A stretch of 9,926 nucleotides of DNA from Candidatus Competibacteraceae bacterium (lineage in GTDB: Bacteria > Pseudomonadota > Gammaproteobacteria > Competibacterales > Competibacteraceae): the NCBI GenBank assembly GCA_012032855.1, contig JAAUQA010000080.1, positions 1 through 9,926 of the forward strand, written 5' to 3'. The translations under genes were made by a program, and so were the position numbers. The notes under the pieces were generated by a model. The model saw only the letters and a list, made by a program, of their open reading frames with translations. It did no database searches and was not told the DNA's origin. Shown piece after piece: positions 8,044 to 9,926 of the stretch (the first letter of the stretch is position 1; each line of letters opens with the position of its first letter).

Positions 8044-8680
8044 AGTGACCAGCCGTCTGCTGCTGAATGCCGGGCATGAGGTCATCATCATCGAATCTGA
8101 CAAGGAACGCATTGATGAGCTCAGCGCCGTTCTCGATTGCGGGTTTATCCATGGCGACGGCACCCGCCCGGCGCTGCTGCGCGAGGCGGCACCACGGCAG
8201 ACGGACTTGCTGTTTTGCCTGACCGGCAACGATCAAAACAATATCATCGCTAGTCTGGTAGGCCGCTCGCTGGGGTTTCCCAAGGTGGTTACCAAGGTCA
8301 GCAGCGAGGAATTCGAGCATATCTGCATCGAACTGGGTCTGGAACATACGATTATTCCCAACCGCGCGATCGCCTCCTATCTGGCGGACATGCTGACTGG
8401 CCAGAGCGCCCTGGAACTGTCGGCTATCATCAAGGATGACGCCCGCCTGCTGTCTTTCGTGGCCCGCCAAGAGGATACCGGTTTGGTAGAAGACCTGGAC
8501 CTGCCCAAAGGTGCGCGGGTGATATGTCTCTATCGGCAAAGCGTATTCATGCTCTGCGATGCACACAGTCGAATTGAATGTGATGATGAAGTGGTGATCC
8601 TGACTCATAGCACCTATCTGAAAACACTGCGCAGGCGCTGGCTGTTGCTCGCCGAGGAGGCTAACAATGCTGCTATGTAA
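8006..8680 (+). CDS. trkA: TrkA-family single-RCK regulator of the TrkH channel
   Basis: Cytoplasmic gating ring subunit that binds nucleotide and controls TrkH. It has 224 residues, the single-RCK size (about half of E. coli TrkA). RCK-N is about residues 1-120 with IIIES at the end of strand 2 (E30), HGDGT at 49-53 and the TGND loop at 73-76; RCK-C is about 135-210, ending DDEVVILTH. The start is fixed by AGAGGA (7994-7999) six bases upstream. It overlaps trkH by 38 bases, so the two are translated together. Odd: the glycine-rich loop that is normally GxGxxG reads GASTLT (residues 7-12), losing the second and third glycines, so NAD(H) binding may be weak or the ligand different. The gene is intact up to a stop 21 bases from the neighbouring transposase stop. 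Confidence 0.95.
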   Translation: MRIVFIGASTLTEVTSRLLLNAGHEVIIIESDKERIDELSAVLDCGFIHGDGTRPALLREAAPRQTDLLFCLTGNDQNNIIASLVGRSLGFPKVVTKVSSEEFEHICIELGLEHTIIPNRAIASYLADMLTGQSALELSAIIKDDARLLSFVARQEDTGLVEDLDLPKGARVICLYRQSVFMLCDAHSRIECDDEVVILTHSTYLKTLRRRWLLLAEEANNAAM

Positions 8681-8685
8681 AGATT

Positions 8686-8703
8686 TGAGGAGTGCCTCAT
8701 TTT
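8686..8703. terminator. Weak hairpin plus T run between trkA and the IS element
   Basis: TGAGG (8686-8690), loop AGTG, CCTCA (8695-8699), then four T. The five-base stem is short, so termination would be modest. It lies between two converging genes and could instead be debris at the edge of the insertion. Confidence 0.3.
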
Positions 8704-9577
8704 ACTTTCGCCAAACGTAAGTAACAAAGTAGCCGCACAAGACGGCGAAGATGTGGTTGAGTATCGGCCCTTTACCGCGCACCTGGAACCGTTCGATGTG
8801 ACAGACCTGTTTGATCAGGCGGTGATACTGCTCAATACGCCAGTGTTGGTTGTGAAGCTTCTCGAACGCGCAACGCTCGAAGCTCAAATACGGTTCGGTA
8901 TCCGTTGGCGGCAGGAAAACCACCTAATGGCGCGGCTGGTCTTTCAACCGCGTCCGAAACAGTTTCACGTCGCCGAACTCGCGTAGCCATACCCGCCGCC
9001 CCTCGGGCGGGATGTCCAACTGCTGTACCTGTACCCAGTGGCCTTTTTGCACAGACACCCGGCGGTTGTTTTCCACCGCGAACAGCAATCCCAGCCGGTG
9101 GTTTTTTACCGTCTTGAGGTTGCTCGCTGAGGAATACCAGCTATCTCCGGTCATGAAGCTCGGTTCCAGACCCCAGGCCAAGACCTGCTCAAGCATCTCC
9201 AGAAAGTACTCGTTCTTGGTCTTGTGTGCGGCTTTGTCGACCACCCGATAGTTCACCGGTAAACTGCATCCCTGCACATCCGTGTAGTACAAGGTAACCA
9301 GGTTCAAGCCCTTCACCACGCGGTGGTGTTTGCCCGACCAGAAGTGGCCCACCAACGCCATGTGCTGACTGTAGGGTTTGTCCAAGACCGTATCATCGAC
9401 GCTCAGAGTGCCCCCAACCAAGTTGAGCAGTGCCTTGGCTTCGTTAAACAGGTCTGCGGGCTCATAGGCTTCCCGCAGGAGAAATCGGTTCACGCTGTTG
9501 TGGGATATCCCCATGACTTCCGCCAAGCGGCTACACGTCACTGACTTCGGCTCACTCATCAAAAATCCCATATACAT
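8702..9577 (-). pseudogene. IS701-like DDE transposase with in-frame amber codon
   Basis: Cuts and joins DNA for the insertion sequence. Read on the minus strand from ATG 9577 (an upstream ATG at 9625 is less natural) it gives 291 codons. Seen: helix-turn-helix-like SRLAEVMGISHNSVNRFLL, first catalytic Asp in SVDDTVLDKPYS (D61/D62), the GHFWSGKHHRVVKG stretch, second Asp in TGDSWYSS (D145), and the Glu in WRIEQYHRLIKQ (E249) followed by IERFQVRG. Codon 218 (8926-8924) is TAG, directly between KDQPRH and VVFLPP in the same frame, where relatives as I recall them carry Tyr. The break separates both Asp residues from the Glu, so the unsuppressed product should be inactive. The C-terminus ends LCGYFVTYVWRK, shorter than relatives that continue for about 40 residues, so the 3' end is probably truncated too. 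Confidence 0.85.
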
Positions 9578-9695
9578 CGGTAGGGTACAATGCACTGTCG
9601 GCGGTCGGGTGGTTGTCCTGATCATTCGGCTAAGCGTCGCTCAAAGAACTAACCCTTGCCATAACTCGGGCATGCTCGTCAATGCGTAAGTCCTG
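8702..9695 (-). mobile_element. Decayed IS701-like insertion sequence
   Basis: The element is defined by its transposase. The right boundary is a guess near the GCGTAAGTCCTG stretch at 9684-9695. At the left the transposase stop is only 21 bases from the trkA stop and I found no inverted match to the right end, so the left end may be missing. The boundaries are therefore approximate; no target duplication could be identified. Confidence 0.5.
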
Positions 9696-9704
9696 TCTTA
9701 GACC
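9578..9704. other. Right flank of the IS element, upstream of the synthetase gene
   Basis: No gene is visible. It must contain the right end of the insertion sequence and, further right, the leader of the next gene. No clear promoter boxes or ribosome binding site could be named; TGTCTTAGACC just before ATG 9705 is a poor match. Confidence 0.4.
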
Positions 9705-9926
9705 ATGAGTATTAGGAACCTCGAGGCGCTGTTTCAGCCAAAATCCGTCGCGGTGATCGGAGCCAGCGAGCAACCGGGTTCAGTCGGCCGGATCCTAACT
9801 GAGAATTTGCTCAAAGGCGGATTCGACGGTCCAGATCTTCCCCGTCAATCAGAAATATAAAGAACTTCTGGGGACGACAGTGTACCGGAAGGTCTCGAAA
9901 TTGCCGATGGCGCCGGATTTGGCGGT
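9705..9926 (+). pseudogene. Acyl/acetyl-CoA synthetase (ADP-forming type), N-terminal part, frameshifted
   Basis: Start of a CoA-binding-domain protein of the ADP-forming acetate-CoA ligase family, some of which carry a C-terminal GNAT acetyltransferase domain (Pat/PatZ type). From ATG 9705 the frame reads LEALFQPKSVAVIGASEQPG then GSVGRILTENLLKGGFDGP, the Rossmann start of the family with its IGAS motif. It then goes off frame; in the next frame the family sequence resumes as IFPVNQKYKELLGTTVYRKV and continues to the window end. Removing one base at 9831-9834 joins them. Unrepaired, the protein would stop after about 50 residues. The gene leaves the window, so whether it has the ligase, ATP-grasp and GNAT domains is not visible. 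Confidence 0.82.

Noticed and set aside
8753..9117. Plus-strand open frames across the transposase region.
   Set aside because: They are antisense to the recognisable transposase and show no family features.
6454..9635. The 11-base string TTCGGCTAAGC occurs at 6454-6464 and 9625-9635, suggesting an IS end repeat.
   Set aside because: Several 11-base matches are expected by chance in 10 kb, and the similarity does not extend on either side.
8716..9690. CGTAAGT near both ends of the IS element as possible terminal repeats.
   Set aside because: Both copies are in the same orientation and only seven bases long, while this family needs inverted ends.

Overview
This window looks like chromosomal DNA of a proteobacterium, most likely gamma- or beta-class, with moderately high GC. 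Grounds: a Gram-negative tripartite-style exporter, a TrkH/TrkA potassium system, an IS701-like insertion sequence, and tightly overlapping operons. I cannot name the genus from sequence alone.

Positions 14-3165 are the distal end of an operon for an alternate F1Fo-ATPase (the N-ATPase-like class): a subunit-b gene with a delta-like C-terminus (frame-broken), the alpha subunit and the gamma subunit. The beta, a, c and epsilon genes expected for this complex would lie upstream of the window. Without a pause the operon runs on (3158-6160) into an export cassette: a periplasmic adaptor of the HlyD type with a lipobox, a YbhF-like ABC ATPase and an ABC-2 permease. Four of the five junctions from atpF to the permease overlap by 4-8 bases and the fifth is a 26-base gap, so the ATPase and the exporter look co-transcribed and translationally coupled.

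Positions 6161-6546 are a gene-poor stretch with a perfect 10-base palindrome and what appears to be the decayed start of a small potassium-channel-like gene. It is followed by trkH (6547-8043) and trkA (8006-8680), which overlap by 38 bases and together form a TrkH-type K+ uptake system. A rotary ATPase of a class that often pumps Na+ next to a K+ uptake pair suggests an ion-homeostasis neighbourhood, but the c-ring that would show ion specificity is not in view.

Positions about 8702-9695 hold a decayed IS701-like element on the minus strand. Its transposase is interrupted by an in-frame amber codon and appears shortened at its C-terminus. From 9705 to the window end is the start of a CoA-binding acyl/acetyl-CoA synthetase (ADP-forming type), again with a one-base frame break.

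A striking feature is five apparent one-base indels, four of them in short same-base runs (atpF, ABC ATPase twice, permease) and one near 9831-9834 in the synthetase. The rest of each protein is well conserved in the shifted frame. These are either sequencing/consensus errors or very recent inactivation; atpA, atpG, the adaptor gene, trkH and trkA are intact.
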